Source: an uncultured Cellulophaga sp. (lineage in GTDB: Bacteria; Bacteroidota; Bacteroidia; Flavobacteriales; Flavobacteriaceae). Taken from it: 64,000 nt of DNA. Within the stretch, counting starts at the first letter, position 1; each line of letters begins with the position of its first letter. Location: contig CANMEI010000001.1 in the NCBI GenBank assembly GCA_947496695.1, forward strand, positions 372,001 to 436,000, given 5' to 3'. Made by a program: the position numbers and the translations under genes. This document shows positions 27,795 through 37,489 of the stretch, in pieces. Below the pieces are notes generated by a model. It was not told the origin of the DNA and searched no databases. It saw only the letters and a list, made by a program, of their open reading frames with translations.

Positions 27795-29864
27795 ATGTCA
27801 GAAAACACCAAAAAACCATCTAGATATACCATTACAGCCGCATTACCATATACTAACGGACCAATACATATTGGGCATTTAGCAGGTGTTTATGTTCCTG
27901 CTGATATTTATAGCAGATATTTACGCTTAACCGGTAATGATGTTGCTTTTGTTTGTGGAAGTGATGAGCACGGAGTTGCTATATCTATGAAAGCAAAAAA
28001 AGAAGGTATTTCACCTAAAGAAGTGATTGATAAGTATAATGCAATCATTAAAAAATCTTTTGTTGATTTCGGGATTACTTTTGATAATTATTCTAGAACC
28101 TCAGCACCTATTCATCATGAAACTGCATCAGAGTTTTTTAAAACAATGTATGAGCAAGGTGATTTTATTGAAGAAACTACAGAGCAATTATATGATGCTG
28201 AAGCAAAACAATTTTTAGCTGATAGATTTGTAATTGGTACTTGCCCTAAATGCGGTAATGAAGAAGCTTATGGCGATCAATGTGAAAGTTGTGGCTCTAC
28301 ATTAAATGCTACTGATTTAATTAACCCTAAATCAACCATATCTGGTGCTGTACCAACTTTAAAAGAAACTAAACATTGGTTTTTACCTTTAGACAGACAT
28401 GAAGATTTTTTAAAAGAATGGATTCTTGAAGGACATAAAAATGATTGGAAGCCTAATGTTTACGGGCAATGTAAATCATGGATTGATGATGGGTTAAAAC
28501 CTAGAGCAGTAACTCGTGATTTAGACTGGGGTATTCCTGTTCCTGTTCCAGGTGGCGAAGGCAAAGTACTTTATGTTTGGTTTGATGCTCCTATTGGATA
28601 CATTTCATCTACAAAAGAATGGGCCGCTCGTGAAGGAAAAGATTGGGAACCATATTGGAAAGATGAAAATACTAAATTAGTGCACTTTATTGGTAAAGAT
28701 AATATTGTGTTTCACTGCATTATATTCCCTAGTATTCTAAAAGCACATGGTGGTTATATTCTACCAGATAATGTACCGGCAAACGAGTTTTTAAATTTAG
28801 AAGGCAACAAACTTTCAACTTCTAAAAACTGGGCTGTTTGGTTGCATGAATATTTAGAAGAATTTCCTAACATGCAAGATGTTTTGCGTTATACCTTAAC
28901 CGCAAATGCGCCTGAAACAAAAGATAATGACTTTACCTGGAAAGATTTTCAAGCAAGAAACAATAATGAATTAGTTGCTATTTTTGGTAACTTTATAAAC
29001 CGTGTAGTGGTTTTAAGTAATAAATATTACCAAGGTGTTATTCCTGCTCCTAATGAGTTTTCTGAAATAGATTTAGAAACCTTAGCTACTTTAAAAAAAT
29101 ACCCTGAGATTATTTCAAGTTCAATAGAACGTTACCGTTTTAGAGAAGCAGGACAAGAACTAATGAATTTAGCACGTTTGGGTAATAAATACTTAGCAGA
29201 TGAAGAGCCTTGGAAAGTAATTAAACAAGATGAAGAGCGTGTAAAAACAATTATGTTTGTGTCACTACAAATCGCGAGTGCTTTATCTGTTTTAAGTGAG
29301 CCATTTTTACCGTTTACTGCATCTAAATTAAAAAACATATTAAATACAAATGATGAGAATAGCTGGAATGATGTTTCTGAAAAAGAAATATTACTTCCTT
29401 CAGGTCATCAAATTGGTAAGGCTGAGTTATTATTTTCTAAAGTAGAAGATGAGACAATTCAAGCTCAATTAGATAAACTAGAAGCTACTAAAAAAGCAAA
29501 TGAAAATGCTAATAAAGAAGTTGTGGTACAAAAAGACACCATTACCTTTGATGATTTTTCAAAATTAGACATGCGCGTTGGTACTATCATTGAAGCTGTA
29601 AAGATGCCAAAAGCTAAAAAACTATTAGTTTTAAAAGTAGATACTGGTCTTGATGTACGCACTATTGTTTCTGGAATAGCTGAAAGTTTTAAACCAGAAG
29701 ATATTGTTGGTAAAAAGGTTACAGTTCTAGTAAATCTTGCACCAAGAGCATTACGTGGTGTTGAAAGTGAAGGAATGATTTTAATGACTGAAAATGCTGA
29801 TGGAAAGTTAGTTTTTGTGAATCCTGATGAAGATGAAGTTTCTAACGGAGAAACAATCAATTAA
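27795..29864 (+). CDS. metG: Methionyl-tRNA synthetase
   Basis: 689 residues, class I synthetase that charges methionine to initiator and elongator t[14 protein letters not shown] carries the HIGH motif (about residue 22), four zinc cysteines sit in [18 protein letters not shown], and [10 protein letters not shown] is the KMSKS loop. A C-terminal Trbp111/EMAP-type tRNA-binding domain begins near [20 protein letters not shown]. The start [11 protein letters not shown] at 27795 is chosen because the upstream in-frame start lies in the promoter box. The ferritin gene follows after 26 bp and may be co-transcribed. Confidence 0.97.
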   Translation: MSENTKKPSRYTITAALPYTNGPIHIGHLAGVYVPADIYSRYLRLTGNDVAFVCGSDEHGVAISMKAKKEGISPKEVIDKYNAIIKKSFVDFGITFDNYSRTSAPIHHETASEFFKTMYEQGDFIEETTEQLYDAEAKQFLADRFVIGTCPKCGNEEAYGDQCESCGSTLNATDLINPKSTISGAVPTLKETKHWFLPLDRHEDFLKEWILEGHKNDWKPNVYGQCKSWIDDGLKPRAVTRDLDWGIPVPVPGGEGKVLYVWFDAPIGYISSTKEWAAREGKDWEPYWKDENTKLVHFIGKDNIVFHCIIFPSILKAHGGYILPDNVPANEFLNLEGNKLSTSKNWAVWLHEYLEEFPNMQDVLRYTLTANAPETKDNDFTWKDFQARNNNELVAIFGNFINRVVVLSNKYYQGVIPAPNEFSEIDLETLATLKKYPEIISSSIERYRFREAGQELMNLARLGNKYLADEEPWKVIKQDEERVKTIMFVSLQIASALSVLSEPFLPFTASKLKNILNTNDENSWNDVSEKEILLPSGHQIGKAELLFSKVEDETIQAQLDKLEATKKANENANKEVVVQKDTITFDDFSKLDMRVGTIIEAVKMPKAKKLLVLKVDTGLDVRTIVSGIAESFKPEDIVGKKVTVLVNLAPRALRGVESEGMILMTENADGKLVFVNPDEDEVSNGETIN

Positions 29865-29890
29865 TTTGTAACTTTATAAAAAAAGAAATT

Positions 29891-30409
29891 ATGTTATTAA
29901 AAAATATAGAAAAAGCACTTAACGATCAAATTAGAATAGAAGCCGAGTCATCTCAAATTTATTTAGCAATGGCTTGTTGGGCTGAAGTTAAAGGGTTGGA
30001 AGGTGTTGCTGGTTTTATGTACGATCAATCTCAAGAAGAACGTGATCACATGCTAAAACTAGTAAAGTTTGTTAATGAGCGTGGTGGTCATGCAAAAGTA
30101 TCTGAGCTTTCTGAGCCAAACGTTACTTTCAATTCTTTTAAAGAAATGTTTGAAAAACTTTTTGAACATGAAGTTTTTGTATCACAAAGTATTAATGAAT
30201 TAGTGCATATTACATTACAAGAAAAAGACTATGCTACGCATAACTTTTTACAATGGTACGTATCTGAGCAAATTGAAGAAGAAGCAATGGCGCGTACTAT
30301 TCTAGATAAAATTAACCTTATTGGCGATGATAAAGGTGGATTATATTTATTTGATAGAGACATTCAACAACTTACAATTACCTCTGCCTCAATAGATAGC
30401 CCTCAATAA
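29891..30409 (+). CDS. ftnA: Ferritin
   Basis: 172 residues, prokaryotic ferritin four-helix bundle. The ferroxidase ligands are visible: E in RIEAESSQIYLAMA (first helix), E-x-x-H in SQEERDHMLKLVKF, and further glutamates in ISEQIEEEAMARTI-type sequence (here VSEQIEEEAMARTI). It stores iron as ferric mineral in a 24-mer and protects against iron-driven oxidation. No haem-binding methionine of bacterioferritin is evident. It lies 26 bp behind metG, probably read from the same or a nearby promoter. Confidence 0.95.
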   Translation: MLLKNIEKALNDQIRIEAESSQIYLAMACWAEVKGLEGVAGFMYDQSQEERDHMLKLVKFVNERGGHAKVSELSEPNVTFNSFKEMFEKLFEHEVFVSQSINELVHITLQEKDYATHNFLQWYVSEQIEEEAMARTILDKINLIGDDKGGLYLFDRDIQQLTITSASIDSPQ

Positions 30410-30415
30410 TTTAAC

Positions 30416-30438
30416 AATTAATCTTATTTAGATTAATT
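30416..30438. terminator. AT-rich hairpin after ferritin
   Basis: AATTAATCT / AGATTAATT with a TATTT loop. There is little T tract on the plus strand, so termination is possible but weak. Confidence 0.4.
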
Positions 30439-30447
30439 AAAAATAGA

Positions 30448-30455
30448 TATATTTG
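30448..30455 (+). promoter_or_regulatory. -7 promoter element of the 57-residue gene
   Basis: TATATTTG, an exact TAnnTTTG match, 30 bp upstream of the TTG start at 30485. Confidence 0.55.
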
Positions 30456-30484
30456 TTCCATCATAACTTTTATACTGAGTTGTC

Positions 30485-30658
30485 TTGGGCAAAAAAAAGC
30501 AAAAAAAGAAAGAGAAAAAGGCTTTAAAAAAAGCACATAAAACAGTGGCTATGACTACTGATAATGTGAAAAGCAAATGCTGTAAAAAGTATAAAAAATC
30601 GGAGAGCAAGCGTTGTAAAAAATGCCCTTGTTTTGATTTAATGAAAAAAGTTGCTTAA
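30485..30658 (+). CDS. Small lysine- and cysteine-rich protein, 57 residues
   Basis: Open frame from TTG at 30485 (MGKKKQKKKEKKALKKAH...) to TAA at 30656-30658. The first 20 residues are nearly all lysine. The C-terminal half carries five cysteines in CCKKYKKSESKRCKKCPCFD. The pattern C-C-x(10)-C-x-x-C-x-C suggests metal or nucleic-acid binding. The gene has its own -7 box and a strong terminator, which supports expression of a real small protein. I do not know a named family; I have an impression that similar CCxKY...KRCKxCPCFDL proteins recur in flavobacteria. Confidence 0.6.
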   Translation: MGKKKQKKKEKKALKKAHKTVAMTTDNVKSKCCKKYKKSESKRCKKCPCFDLMKKVA

Positions 30659-30677
30659 TCTATTTTATAAAAAATGA

Positions 30678-30718
30678 TTTAAAACCTGTACAGTTTTTTA
30701 TATTGTACAGGTTTTAAA
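30678..30718. terminator. Long hairpin terminator between the 57-residue gene and tex
   Basis: Perfect 15-bp arms TTTAAAACCTGTACA / TGTACAGGTTTTAAA around an 11-nt loop, ending 12 bp before the tex ATG. It probably ends the small-gene transcript. Confidence 0.75.
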
Positions 30719-30730
30719 TTTTATAATATC

Positions 30731-32854
30731 ATGCAACTTATATCCTACATAGTTAAGCATACTCAACTTAACGAAAAAAATATACAAAATACCATAGAGC
30801 TTTTAGATCAAGATTGTACCGTACCTTTTATATCTAGATATAGAAAAGAAAAAACTGGTAATTTAGATGAAGTTGAAATTGGTAACATTGTAACCTTTAA
30901 AGCACAGTTTGAAGCATTAGAAAAACGCAAGCTAGCCATTATAAAAGCAGTTGAAGAACAAGAGTCATTAACTCCTGAATTACAAAAAAAGTTTGAACAG
31001 GCTACCGATTTAGTAACACTTGAAGATTTATACCTTCCTTTTAAGAAAAAAAGAAAAACTAAAGCTGAAACAGCTATAAAAAATGGTTTAGAACCATTGG
31101 CTAAAATTATAATGGCTCAAAATGCTAATGAGATAGATTATATTGCTTCACAATATTTAAATGATACTGTTGTAAATGAAGATGATGCTTTAGAAGGTGC
31201 ACGACACATTATTGCTGAATGGATTAATGAACGTACAGATATTCGTAATCAATTAAGAAATCAATTAGAACGTTTTGCACAAATTACCACTAAAGTAATT
31301 GGCACTAAAAAAGATGATGAAAAAGCTCAAAAATTTCGTGATTATTTTGATTGGACTGAGTCATTAAACCGTTGCCCTTCACACAGATTATTAGCTATTT
31401 TACGTGCAGAAAATGAAAAATTTATTCGTGTAAAAATTGAAATTGATGAAGAAAGAGCCTTAGAAAAAATTGAACAACGTATTATAAAATCGAGAGGCGA
31501 ATGTGCACAACATATACAATTAGCAATACAAGATGCATATAAGCGTCTACTCTACCCTTCACTTTCTAACGAAACATTAAAAAATGCAAAAGAAAAAGCT
31601 GATGAAAATGCCATTCAAGTATTCTCTAAAAATTTAAAACAGTTATTGTTAGGTGCACCTTTAGGTGAAAAAAGAATTTTAGCTCTTGACCCTGGCTTTA
31701 GAACGGGTTGTAAGTTAGTATGCTTAAGTGCTCAAGGAGATTTATTGCATAATGAAACAATTTACCCACATGCTCCACAAAATAATAGTACTGAAGCTAT
31801 TAAAAAGATAAGTTCACTTGCCGACGCCTATACAATTGAGGCAATTGCTATTGGTAATGGTACTGCATCTCGTGAAACAGAACAATTAATAAAACGAATT
31901 CATTTTAAAACTCCTGTGGAAGTTTATGTAGTAAATGAAGCAGGAGCATCAATTTATTCAGCCTCTAAAATTGCTCGTGAAGAGTTTCCTGATTATGATG
32001 TTACTGTTCGTGGATCTGTATCTATAGGTAGAAGACTTGCTGATCCATTAGCTGAATTAGTAAAAATAGATCCTAAATCAATTGGTGTTGGGCAGTACCA
32101 ACATGACGTTGACCAATCTAAGTTAAAAACATCATTAGATATCGTTGTTGAAAGTTGCGTAAATTATGTTGGTGTAAATATAAATACAGCTAGTGTTTCC
32201 TTATTAAGCTACGTATCTGGCATTGGACCAAAATTAGCAGAAAATATTGTTTCTTTTAGAAATGAAAACGGTGCGTTTACTAGTAGAAATGATATTAAAA
32301 AAGTACCTCGATTAGGCGGAAAAGCTTTTGAACAAGGTGCAGCTTTCTTACGAATTAAAAATGCTAAAAACCCTTTAGATAATTCTGCTGTACATCCAGA
32401 AAGATACACACTAATTAAGCAAATGGCAAAAGATAAAGGTGTTTCAGTAAGCGATTTAATAGGGAACAAAACTACTTTACAAAGCATTAATTTAAATAGC
32501 TATTGCTCTGATGATATTGGTTTACTAACCTTAAAAGATATTATTAAAGAACTTGAAAAACCCGGTTTAGATACTCGTGAAAAAGCTAAAGTTTTTACTT
32601 TTGATCAAAATATAAAATCGATTACAGATTTACACGAAGGGCAGTTATTACCTGGTATTGTAAATAACATTACCAATTTTGGTTGTTTTGTTGATGTAGG
32701 TATTAAAGAAAGTGGACTAATTCATGTATCAAATTTATCAGACACTTTTATAAAAGATGTAAATGAACATGTAACCTTGCAACAACAAATAATTGTTCAA
32801 GTTCTAAGTGTAGATGTAGCTCGCAAACGTATTCAATTAAAATTGCATAAATAA
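30731..32854 (+). CDS. tex: Tex family RNA-binding transcription accessory protein
   Basis: 707 residues. Tex-type N-terminal helical region with VPFISRYRKEKTGNLDEVEI, YqgF/RNase H-like domain with ILALDPGFRTGCKLVCL (about residue 317), the conserved YSASKIAREEFPDYD and GQYQHDVDQ segments, helix-hairpin-helix repeats (VSGIGPKLAENIV), and a C-terminal S1 RNA-binding domain (GQLLPGIVNNITNFGCFVDV). Tex acts on nucleic acids in transcription and stress tolerance; its precise biochemical role is still debated. Convergent with the outer-membrane gene, 16 bp away. Confidence 0.95.
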   Translation: MQLISYIVKHTQLNEKNIQNTIELLDQDCTVPFISRYRKEKTGNLDEVEIGNIVTFKAQFEALEKRKLAIIKAVEEQESLTPELQKKFEQATDLVTLEDLYLPFKKKRKTKAETAIKNGLEPLAKIIMAQNANEIDYIASQYLNDTVVNEDDALEGARHIIAEWINERTDIRNQLRNQLERFAQITTKVIGTKKDDEKAQKFRDYFDWTESLNRCPSHRLLAILRAENEKFIRVKIEIDEERALEKIEQRIIKSRGECAQHIQLAIQDAYKRLLYPSLSNETLKNAKEKADENAIQVFSKNLKQLLLGAPLGEKRILALDPGFRTGCKLVCLSAQGDLLHNETIYPHAPQNNSTEAIKKISSLADAYTIEAIAIGNGTASRETEQLIKRIHFKTPVEVYVVNEAGASIYSASKIAREEFPDYDVTVRGSVSIGRRLADPLAELVKIDPKSIGVGQYQHDVDQSKLKTSLDIVVESCVNYVGVNINTASVSLLSYVSGIGPKLAENIVSFRNENGAFTSRNDIKKVPRLGGKAFEQGAAFLRIKNAKNPLDNSAVHPERYTLIKQMAKDKGVSVSDLIGNKTTLQSINLNSYCSDDIGLLTLKDIIKELEKPGLDTREKAKVFTFDQNIKSITDLHEGQLLPGIVNNITNFGCFVDVGIKESGLIHVSNLSDTFIKDVNEHVTLQQQIIVQVLSVDVARKRIQLKLHK

Positions 32855-32856
32855 AT

Positions 32857-32886
32857 TTATAGTTTATAGTTTATAGTTTATAGTTT
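32857..32886. repeat. Tandem 7-bp repeat at the end of the outer-membrane protein gene
   Basis: Four head-to-tail copies of TTATAGT/TTTATAG. The repeat encodes the last residues NYKL and the stop codon of the minus-strand gene at 32871 and runs past it. Confidence 0.85.
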
Positions 32887-35528
32887 AAATTAAACATAAT
32901 TGTTCTGGGAAATAAGCGCTTATTGTTCTCTGTAAAATAAATACTATTATATTGATTTGATATTTGATATTCATTATTGCTTAAATTATAGATATCTAAT
33001 CCTAGTTCAATAGGAGAATCCTCTTTATGATAAAATACTTTAGTATTTATTAAGTTGATATAAGATCTATTTTGCAAACTTTTATTATTATAAAAATTCT
33101 GAAAAATAGAAAAATAGAATTTCCAATTTTTGATATCATACACAATGGAAAAATCAATATCCGTTGATATTGTTGTATTAGAAAATAAAGTACTATCATA
33201 TTCTAAAAAAGAATTTTTTATGTCAAATTCAATATTTGGAGCTTCTTCAAAATTTGTAGTAATCCCTAATGTATTACTTATATTTAATGAATTATTAAAT
33301 TGCTCAAGGTCATCAATAACTAAAACACCATTTTTTTTAAAAAAACTATTTTCAAAAGAAAGCCTCCAATATCTACGATTATAAATACTACGTAACCTTA
33401 CATCATAGGAATTAACGTTTTTATTTAATTGAAATGGTTCAACGTAGCCATTTATTCCGTCATATGAAAAACTTTGTGAAATTATTTTTTTTTGATTTCT
33501 ATAACCAATGTTTGAATAAAAACTCAATCCATAAGCTTTAAATAAAGACAAAGAAAGCTTTAATCTTTCTGTAACCGGCTGAATTAAATTTGGGTTTCCA
33601 GTTGAAATTAAATTAAAATCAGTTATAGTACTTCCTAATAGTCGAGATTCTGTTTCAGGATTAGATGTAGAAGTATTATAGGATAATTTTACACTTTTTT
33701 TTTCATTAAAATTCCACTCTATATTTCCTATTGGAAGAAATTTTGATTCATTATAGTTATTTATATTTGAAATTTGAGAATCTTTCCAAGATATATTTTG
33801 CAAAACTAAACCAAAATCAAAAATAAAATCACTCCCAAAATACCATTTACTTGTAATAGAATTATTTACTTCTGTTAAAAGGCTAGTAAAATCATTTTCA
33901 AAAGTCTCTAATTTTATTAATTCAGAGTTATCAGTAATTTGATTGGAAATATTCTGCAGACTACTTTTATAAATTTTTCCATAAAATCCAAAACTTATCA
34001 TAGCAGATCTTATTGGTCGAAAATGGTGCTTTAAATCAAAATTAAAATTGGTAAATTTTCTTTTACCATCATCCGTAACGTTATAAACTTCGGCAGTTTC
34101 TAATGGAATTTGTGAAGAAAAAATATTAGATAAACTTTCCCATGAATTAGATAATGATTCTTTATTAACTAATAAATTAAATTCAGCTGTTGATACATTA
34201 TTGTTAGAAAACCATTTGTCAACTTCAAGATTCAATAGAAATCTGTCGTTAAAAAATTTATTTGATGTATTATACTCGTTATACTCTTCTTCATATGAAG
34301 AAGAATTTCCTCCTTCACTTTCAAGCCTAGATTTATTATAAGAAACATCAAAATCAACAACAGTATAAATATTTGGTGTATATTTATATTTTAATTTTCC
34401 CAAAAAAATATCATTCTTATTTTTTTGATTGACCAACCTATTTTCCACGGTTTGTGAAGCTTGATATGTATAGTCATAAGTATCTTGTTTTAAAGACTTG
34501 TCAGTCATACCTAATACGAATATTCTAAATTCATTTTTTGAATCGGGATTATATTGAAAGTTATAACCTCCAAATAAATGATTATTCTTATAATAATCAT
34601 CGTTTTGCAAGAATTTTGCAAGAGGTGAATTCAACGTATTTACAATAGATTCCGAACTATTTTCTCCTTCAATACTAAGATAATCTTGTAAACTGAATGA
34701 TCTTGATTGTGTATTATTGAAATCTCCTATAAAATTATGAACTACAATTGGTGAATATTTAAAAACACTAGGGTGAAAAAGATACTTATCTTCATATCCC
34801 AGTGCAGTCTCTATATCTCCAAAGAAAAATTGTTTTTTTCCTTCTTTAAGTTTAATATTCATTATAAGATTATCTGAATTTTCAAACTCTTTTAAAAAAG
34901 GAGTTTCGGTATAATCTTCAATCATTTGAATATCACTTACAACATCTGCAGGTATGTTTTTTGTAGCCATTTTAGGTTGTCCTGTAAAAAAAGTTTTATT
35001 TTCAACTAATACAGCTTCAACTTTTTTGTTTTTAAAAAAAACTTCACCATCTCTATTGACACTGACACCTGGAAGTTTTTTTAATACTGCTCCTAATTTT
35101 CTTTCTTTACCATTAACAAATCCATCAATTCGAAAATTAGTAGTATCTTTTTTTACATTTATGGCTGGCGTATATTTAATAACAACTTCTTCAAGTTCAT
35201 TTGAGGCTTCTTTAAGCCTAAAGTCTTCAAATATATTTTCAGAAATACTAACAAGTGTTTTTTTTATTGGCTCAAAACCTATAAAAGTTATATTAAGGGT
35301 ATAACTTGTATTTTTATCAATTTTAACAATAAACTTACCATCATTTTCAGAAATTCCAAAACGAGGTATTTTGTTTTTATCAAGTGGATATAATACAATA
35401 TTTGCCCCCTCTAAACCTTTGCCTTCAGTATCCTTTATAGCTCCTGAAAAATATAATTTTTCTTGTGAAAAACCATTTTTAGCACTAAATAATAAAAATA
35501 AAACTGTTAAAATTTTTATGTAATTCAA
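32871..35528 (-). CDS. Outer-membrane beta-barrel protein with N-terminal carboxypeptidase-regulatory-like domain
   Basis: 885 residues. A signal peptide MNYIKILTVLFLLFSAKNGFS is followed by a CarboxypepD_reg-like domain (GAIKDTEGKGLEGANIVLYP, residues about 30-110), then a plug-like segment (LGAVLKKLPGVSVNRDGEVF and VVSDIQMIEDYTETP) and a long C-terminal beta-barrel with alternating aromatic strands. It belongs to the TonB-receptor-like outer-membrane beta-barrel family; no clear TonB box was found. The GLPGLI gene lies 21 bp upstream on the same strand, an arrangement common in flavobacteria. The cargo or substrate is unknown. The C-terminus and stop lie in a tandem 7-bp repeat. Confidence 0.85.
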   Translation of the reverse strand: MNYIKILTVLFLLFSAKNGFSQEKLYFSGAIKDTEGKGLEGANIVLYPLDKNKIPRFGISENDGKFIVKIDKNTSYTLNITFIGFEPIKKTLVSISENIFEDFRLKEASNELEEVVIKYTPAINVKKDTTNFRIDGFVNGKERKLGAVLKKLPGVSVNRDGEVFFKNKKVEAVLVENKTFFTGQPKMATKNIPADVVSDIQMIEDYTETPFLKEFENSDNLIMNIKLKEGKKQFFFGDIETALGYEDKYLFHPSVFKYSPIVVHNFIGDFNNTQSRSFSLQDYLSIEGENSSESIVNTLNSPLAKFLQNDDYYKNNHLFGGYNFQYNPDSKNEFRIFVLGMTDKSLKQDTYDYTYQASQTVENRLVNQKNKNDIFLGKLKYKYTPNIYTVVDFDVSYNKSRLESEGGNSSSYEEEYNEYNTSNKFFNDRFLLNLEVDKWFSNNNVSTAEFNLLVNKESLSNSWESLSNIFSSQIPLETAEVYNVTDDGKRKFTNFNFDLKHHFRPIRSAMISFGFYGKIYKSSLQNISNQITDNSELIKLETFENDFTSLLTEVNNSITSKWYFGSDFIFDFGLVLQNISWKDSQISNINNYNESKFLPIGNIEWNFNEKKSVKLSYNTSTSNPETESRLLGSTITDFNLISTGNPNLIQPVTERLKLSLSLFKAYGLSFYSNIGYRNQKKIISQSFSYDGINGYVEPFQLNKNVNSYDVRLRSIYNRRYWRLSFENSFFKKNGVLVIDDLEQFNNSLNISNTLGITTNFEEAPNIEFDIKNSFLEYDSTLFSNTTISTDIDFSIVYDIKNWKFYFSIFQNFYNNKSLQNRSYINLINTKVFYHKEDSPIELGLDIYNLSNNEYQISNQYNSIYFTENNKRLFPRTIMFNLNYKL

Positions 35529-35549
35529 ATGGAATAATATCTTAAAAAT

Positions 35550-36251
35550 TTAATCTTCTGTTACTTTTCGTGCTTTTTGTTGAAGTTTTCTTTTTTCATC
35601 AGCATCAATTAGTCTTCCTGGTTTTAAGTCTGAAATATTTTTAATACCTCCTTTGGGGTTTAATGTCACTTCTTGAGCTATATATACTACATGACTACGC
35701 TTTAATTCTAAAATAAGTCCTGGCAATCCTCCATAACCAACTGGTCCATAAGGCACCGGTATTTCTGGAGTATACCACGCTTCAATTGTAAATTGATCTT
35801 CAGTATAATGATGAGTATGATCTATTGTAGCTTTATAACAAACATAACCATCAATCTCTTTTTTCTTATTATGTAAATTCCATTTTGGCATACGGTCTTC
35901 ATATTTTACCCTATAAATAGAATCGTCAATTTTTTTATTATGGTATGACTGTTTTTCATTTGGGTACTGATACCAATCTACATTAGACTGTGTTACTCCC
36001 GTTGCCATTTTTGCCATAAATTTATCATGAGGAACATGTGGCAAACCATCAAAAAAAGATTGTTTTTTAGTATATCTTAAAAGATATTGCATATCATTAA
36101 TTTCACGAGACACCTTTATTTGAAAATTTTTGTCCATTTTCACACTAGGATCATCAAAATAAATAGATTTATAAATTATTTCAGCTTCTTGAGCATAAAA
36201 TATATTTGACGTTAAAATTAAGATTATAACAAAATATTTTTCAATTTTCAT
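35550..36251 (-). CDS. GLPGLI family protein
   Basis: 233 residues. A signal peptide MKIEKYFVIILILTSNIFYA is followed by a soluble domain. The signature YGGLPGLILELKRSHVVYIA (about residues 172-191) gives the family its name, and AWYTPEIPVPYGPVGYGG precedes it. The function is unknown. GLPGLI genes usually precede a beta-barrel outer-membrane gene, as here (21-bp gap), which suggests a shared envelope role. A gene remnant lies just upstream on the same strand. Confidence 0.88.
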   Translation of the reverse strand: MKIEKYFVIILILTSNIFYAQEAEIIYKSIYFDDPSVKMDKNFQIKVSREINDMQYLLRYTKKQSFFDGLPHVPHDKFMAKMATGVTQSNVDWYQYPNEKQSYHNKKIDDSIYRVKYEDRMPKWNLHNKKKEIDGYVCYKATIDHTHHYTEDQFTIEAWYTPEIPVPYGPVGYGGLPGLILELKRSHVVYIAQEVTLNPKGGIKNISDLKPGRLIDADEKRKLQQKARKVTED

Positions 36252-36586
36252 TTATTAAAAATAATTAATTAATATTATTCAAAAGTTCGGTATCTGGTTC
36301 ATAACGTTCATATTTTTTTGAAAACCAATTATTTTCGTAAATGATATCTTTTACATTAAGATCCACAATACCTATACCTATAATTTATTGAGAAAAAAAC
36401 AATTGAAAAGGTAAAAAATAAAATTGATAAAAGACAGTACTTTTTAATTATTATTAAGGAAATAGATTACATTTTTTAAGTTTAAAAATATATAATGTTT
36501 ATAAAATTTACATATTTTTAACATTTTTTTTTAGATTTGACCAACATTTAATTTTGTGATTCTTTAAAATTTTTAATAAAAAATTA
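36252..36586. other. Intergenic region with a gene remnant
   Basis: 335 bp between the divergent GLPGLI and deacetylase-like genes. The left part holds a coding-like fragment (36265-36384, listed separately). The right part is AT-rich with no clear signal; no exact TAnnTTTG box was found before 36587. Confidence 0.4.
36265..36384 (-). pseudogene. Probable C-terminal remnant of a lost gene
   Basis: The minus strand is open from just after a TAA (36385-36387) to a TAA at 36265-36267. It reads ...VDLNVKDIIYENNWFSKKYE... and ends RYEPDTELLNNIN. The residue mix (W, Y, charged) is like a real protein and unlike the random AT-rich frames nearby. There is no start codon except a GTG in the middle. 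I interpret it as the surviving 3' end of a gene lost upstream of the GLPGLI gene. The family is not recognised. Confidence 0.4.
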
Positions 36587-37489
36587 ATGCTTAAAATCGC
36601 CTATCATCCTATTTATAAACATCCATTACCAGAAGGACACAGGTTTCCTATGGAAAAGTATGATTTATTACCTCAACAATTAATACATGAAGGCACTTGT
36701 AACGAAACTAATTTTTTTGAACCTGAAATACCAAACGATAAATATATTCTTGCAGTACATGACCCTGAGTATTTTTATGATTTATTAAATATCAAAATAT
36801 CGCAAAAAGCAGCACGTAAAATTGGTTTTCCATTATCAGAAGATCTAGTAGAAAGAGAACGTATTATTGCTGACGGAACTATAAAAGCTTGTGAGTATGC
36901 TATAAAAAATGGTATTGCTATGAATATTGCTGGCGGAACACACCATGCATATTCTACACACGGTGAGGCTTTTTGTATGCTGAACGATCAAGCAATTGGT
37001 GCTCGATATTTACAAACAAAAAAAATAGCTCATAAAATATTAATTGTAGATTTAGATGTGCATCAAGGAAATGGAACTGCTGAAATTTTTAAAGATGACC
37101 CTTCTGTATTTACTTTTTCTATGCACGGAAAAAATAATTATCCATTTAAAAAAGAAATATCTGATTTAGATATTGAATTAGAAAAAGGAACTGAAGATGA
37201 AGAATACCTAAACATCTTACAAAAAACATTACCTAAATTAATTTCTAATTTTAAGCCTGACTTTATTTTTTATTTATCAGGAGTTGATGTTTTAGCCAGT
37301 GACAAATTAGGAACATTAGCTTTAACTAAAGAAGGTTGTAAAAAACGTGATAAATTTGTTTTAAACACCTGCTGTAATTTTAAAATACCTGTACAATGTA
37401 GTATGGGAGGTGGCTACTCTACTGATATTAAAATTATAATTGATGCTCATGCTAATACTTTTAGATTAGCACAAGAAATATTTTTTTAA
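36587..37489 (+). CDS. Histone deacetylase-like hydrolase (AcuC/APAH family)
   Basis: 300 residues, arginase/deacetylase fold. Catalytic blocks: NIAGGTHHAYSTHGEAFCML with the His-His pair, LIVDLDVHQGNGTAEIF (zinc-binding D-x-H), FTFSMHGKNNYPF and LSGVDVLASDKLGTLALT with the second zinc aspartate. The bacterial members deacetylate small amides (acetylpolyamines) or acetyl-lysine; the substrate is not visible here. Its stop overlaps the stop of the convergent gene at 37486 by 4 bp. Confidence 0.9.
   Translation: MLKIAYHPIYKHPLPEGHRFPMEKYDLLPQQLIHEGTCNETNFFEPEIPNDKYILAVHDPEYFYDLLNIKISQKAARKIGFPLSEDLVERERIIADGTIKACEYAIKNGIAMNIAGGTHHAYSTHGEAFCMLNDQAIGARYLQTKKIAHKILIVDLDVHQGNGTAEIFKDDPSVFTFSMHGKNNYPFKKEISDLDIELEKGTEDEEYLNILQKTLPKLISNFKPDFIFYLSGVDVLASDKLGTLALTKEGCKKRDKFVLNTCCNFKIPVQCSMGGGYSTDIKIIIDAHANTFRLAQEIFF

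Noticed and set aside
32857..32886. Heptamer repeat as a phase-variation switch
   Set aside because: It lies at and after the stop codon, so copy-number changes would not switch the gene off.
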